Shown: positions 62,160 to 64,000 of the stretch, piece after piece
Layout of the letters: each line of letters starts with the position of its first letter
How positions within the stretch are numbered: the stretch's first letter is position 1
DNA from: Paenibacillus gorillae
GTDB lineage: Bacteria > Bacillota > Bacilli > Paenibacillales > Paenibacillaceae
Length of the DNA stretch: 64,000 bases
Direction of reading: 5' to 3'
Assembly (NCBI RefSeq): GCF_000513275.1
Contig: NZ_CBVJ010000118.1
Location: 1 to 64,000 of the forward strand
The notes under the pieces: model-generated
What the model saw: only the letters and a program-made list of their open reading frames with translations
Told to the model about the DNA's origin: nothing
The model's database searches: none
Position numbers and translations under genes: made by a program

Positions 62160-63162
62160 CTGCCGCCAGCAACTTCTCGACGATAAAATCAAGCTGCTTG
62201 TCGAGGGAATAAATATCAGAGTAATAACAGAAGCCAAATTCAATCTCGATGACTCTTCCTTGTTTAACCGCCGGAACACTTTGCCAAATCGCATTATCCG
62301 ACAGATCATCTGCCCCGTCCCACACGGAACGGATGACATAATCACCCAAATATTTAGGCAGCACTTCCATAGATACCGATCCGCCGCTTCCTTCGTTGGC
62401 TACGTCTATTTTCTTCTGAACGATTTCCGGCGCCTTCATTTCCAAATATTCATACACAATCTGGGAGCCCCGCCCGTAGAGCTTGCTCTCCACGACTGCC
62501 ATATCCTTCTTGCCGCCTTCAATAATGGATACAGTCCGATCCAAAATACCCGCAGCTGCGAGCTTCTTCTTCCCTTCTTCTACTTTACTATGGAAATTAT
62601 CCAGCAGCGTCTTTGCTTCTTGCTCCTTGCCGAATACTTTACCGATCATCGCCACACGTTCATCCGTCGTCATACGGTCAAAGGGAACAACTACGGTTGG
62701 CGCAATATCTTTAAGCTTGTCATACGTATCCGTAGAAGGAACAAGAATCAAATCTGGCTTTAATGCCATAATTGCCTCCGGATTCGGTTCAAACCATTGC
62801 CCCAATGCTTCTATACCTTCCAGATCGCCAGCGAAGGCTGCCCCGTCATAGACATCCGAAGTTCCTACAGGCTTAATGCCAAACGCGACAAGGTCTCCTT
62901 GCAGATAGAGCACGACAACCCGCTTCGGATTAGCCGGGACGACCACATCTCCTACGATGGTAGTTATGGTTCTCGTCTGCGCTTCTTTATTCACATTGGC
63001 CTCTGCTGATCCAGTATCCGCTGGAGCCGCTGTTGCAGAAGCTGCTGGCGGATTAGAGCCCGTTAAGTTAGAGCCGCTATTCGCTGCTCCGCAAGCACTT
63101 AGCAGCAAGGTTATGCTGAGCATAAGCGCCAATATTAAACTTGATTTCGTAGTTCTTTGCAT
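62146..63162 (-). CDS. Iron-siderophore substrate-binding lipoprotein, second system
   Basis: 338 residues from ATG 63162, set by GGAGGG at nine bases. Lipobox LLSACG (Cys22), Ala/Ser/Pro linker, then a FecB-type binding fold (VVPANPKRVVVLYLQGDLVA, ALKPDLILVPSTDTYDKLKD). Own promoter with Fur box just upstream. The reading frame continues upstream without a stop into the AraC regulator, so a long fused product is possible. Forms an importer with the two FecCD permeases. Confidence 0.9.
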   Translation of the reverse strand: MQRTTKSSLILALMLSITLLLSACGAANSGSNLTGSNPPAASATAAPADTGSAEANVNKEAQTRTITTIVGDVVVPANPKRVVVLYLQGDLVAFGIKPVGTSDVYDGAAFAGDLEGIEALGQWFEPNPEAIMALKPDLILVPSTDTYDKLKDIAPTVVVPFDRMTTDERVAMIGKVFGKEQEAKTLLDNFHSKVEEGKKKLAAAGILDRTVSIIEGGKKDMAVVESKLYGRGSQIVYEYLEMKAPEIVQKKIDVANEGSGGSVSMEVLPKYLGDYVIRSVWDGADDLSDNAIWQSVPAVKQGRVIEIEFGFCYYSDIYSLDKQLDFIVEKLLAADGKN

Positions 63163-64000
63163 GTGTGAAGACCCTCCAACTGTTTTATGTTGATAATGAT
63201 TATCATAATCATCAACATTATAACGTTGAAGTGAGCTTCTGCCAATGGAAAATCCGGAGATGCTAAATGGACGATCATCCGACCTGCCCTGCTGTCTGGC
63301 TGCCTTTCGGTATCGAATTGGCGATTGTCCAGTGAACTTGCGGAACAAGCGGCTGAAGTAATAGACATCCGGATAACCTACTTCGACAGCGATATCACGG
63401 AGTGAAGCATCGGTACCCCGCAGCAGCTCTTCCGCATGACGGAGCCGGAAACGGATTAAGTATTCGATCATACTTGATCCCGTCTGCCCCTTGAACCGCA
63501 TCGACAGGTGGCGGGGACTATAATTAAATTGCTCTGCGATCGACTCGAGCGATAAATTTTGCCGGTAATGATCTTCTATATAGTGAACTACTTGTCCAAT
63601 GAGATCGGGTTCGCGAGCAGTAACTCCTTGCACTCTCAATTGCTTCAACATTTCATATATGAATTGATAAAATAACCCTTTGATTTGAATGCGCTCTAGC
63701 GGACTCGCCTGCGTCCAGACTTGCTCCATGGCAATCAGATGGTAGTGAAGCGGCAAAGGCTCGAGAGGCTCAAAGCCATATTGCATCTGAAACGGATTGC
63801 TGCGCTCCGTAAGCCTCGCTATATCCTTCCTTCCTGGCAGAGCGGCTCTATAAAACAACAGAAAATATTCAAACATTTCCTTGGCCTCGATGTCTAGGCG
63901 CATGCCTTTACCGCCATGCCACATAAAATGACGGTTCGCTGCATAATCCATGCCATCCAGACTAAGCATAGCTGAACCACGCACGCTATAGATAAACCCG
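63163..64000 (-). CDS. AraC-family regulator, 5'-partial, no stop before the lipoprotein gene
   Basis: The frame enters from the right edge of the window, so the N-terminus is missing; the visible part begins in a cupin-like domain (GSAMLSLDGMDYAANRHFMW) and carries an AraC double helix-turn-helix near 63295-63590 (LSLESIAEQFNYSPRHLSMR, LRDIAVEVGYPDVYYFSRLF). Downstream of the AraC fold the frame stays open through the promoter and Fur box into the lipoprotein. Either the AraC protein has an unusual C-terminal tail that ends at a stop lost here, or a true fusion exists. A function as Fe-siderophore co-activator is inferred from its neighbour. Confidence 0.8.
63191..63245 (-). promoter_or_regulatory. 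Promoter with overlapping Fur boxes before the second siderophore-binding gene
   Basis: TTGGCA (63240-63245), 17-bp spacer, TATAAT (63217-63222) on the minus strand. Downstream lies TGATAATGATTATCA (63191-63205), identical to the box at 3478, and overlapping it TGATTATCATAATCA, a second perfect 7-1-7 repeat. The promoter is inside the open frame that links the AraC regulator to the lipoprotein. Confidence 0.88.

Noticed and set aside
61101..62345. Extended N-terminus of the first FecCD permease
   Set aside because: The extra 62 codons overlap the lipoprotein coding region and have no hydrophobic or family character.

Overview
The window looks like chromosomal DNA of a soil Bacillales bacterium, most likely Paenibacillus. 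The reasons are moderate GC, strong AGGAGG-type ribosome binding sites, Fur boxes of the Bacillus 7-1-7 type, a cre site, many lipoprotein signal peptides and a bactofilin operon of the B. subtilis YhbD-YhbE-YhbF type. I see no rRNA, tRNA, prophage, insertion sequence or CRISPR array. Most genes are on the minus strand.

Layout. 1-3.2 kb: beta carbonic anhydrase, an MFS permease and a polysaccharide deacetylase. 3.4-7.2 kb: a Fur-controlled iron block with a siderophore-binding lipoprotein, a Btr-type AraC regulator that carries its own siderophore-binding domain, and an FhuF-type ferric-siderophore reductase. 7.3-15.5 kb: PAS sensor kinase, AlkC DNA glycosylase, GH43 glycosidase, beta-lactamase-fold serine hydrolase, a small membrane protein, a frameshifted ECF sigma factor and an amidase. 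15.6-23.5 kb: a sugar-type ABC importer with an HlyD-like adaptor, next to a response regulator, sensor kinase and lipoprotein set. 23.6-24.3 kb: two cold-shock genes.

24.4-36.9 kb is the most interesting region: twelve kilobases of co-oriented genes for a lyase of the histidine ammonia-lyase fold without the MIO triad, a urocanase homologue, a DUF917 (S-methyl-thiohydantoin desulfurase family) protein, a hydantoinase, two N-carbamoyl-amino-acid-hydrolase-type enzymes, a quaternary-amine ABC importer and an IclR regulator. Together they match the bacterial ergothioneine degradation pathway (ergothioneine to trimethylamine, thiourocanate, thiohydantoin, hydantoin propionate, N-carbamoylglutamate and glutamate), with a plausible dedicated importer and regulator. 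Two promoters in the cluster share a downstream operator-like motif.

37-43 kb: bactofilin operon, a repeat-rich gap, a glutamine amidotransferase, a secreted FnIII protein and an orphan solute-binding lipoprotein. 43.5-50.9 kb: a complete mannitol PTS operon (mtlA, mtlR, mtlF, mtlD) that also carries its own ptsI and ptsH, preceded by a cre site. 51-57 kb: a two-component system with a BTAD response regulator, an acyltransferase and a GNAT protein. 57-60 kb: HD-domain protein, a small hypothetical protein and a DHA2 exporter. 60-64 kb: a second Fur-controlled siderophore importer (two permeases, binding lipoprotein) whose upstream AraC regulator runs into the lipoprotein gene without a stop codon.

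Two patterns cut across the window. An intergenic element of four 22-nt hairpins at fixed spacing (about 51, 62, 51 bp) occurs three times (13.9, 39.6, 51.1 kb). Four genes (sigma factor, DUF917, BTAD regulator, GNAT) are each split by a single-base indel inside a homopolymer, which suggests sequencing error or slippage rather than independent gene decay.
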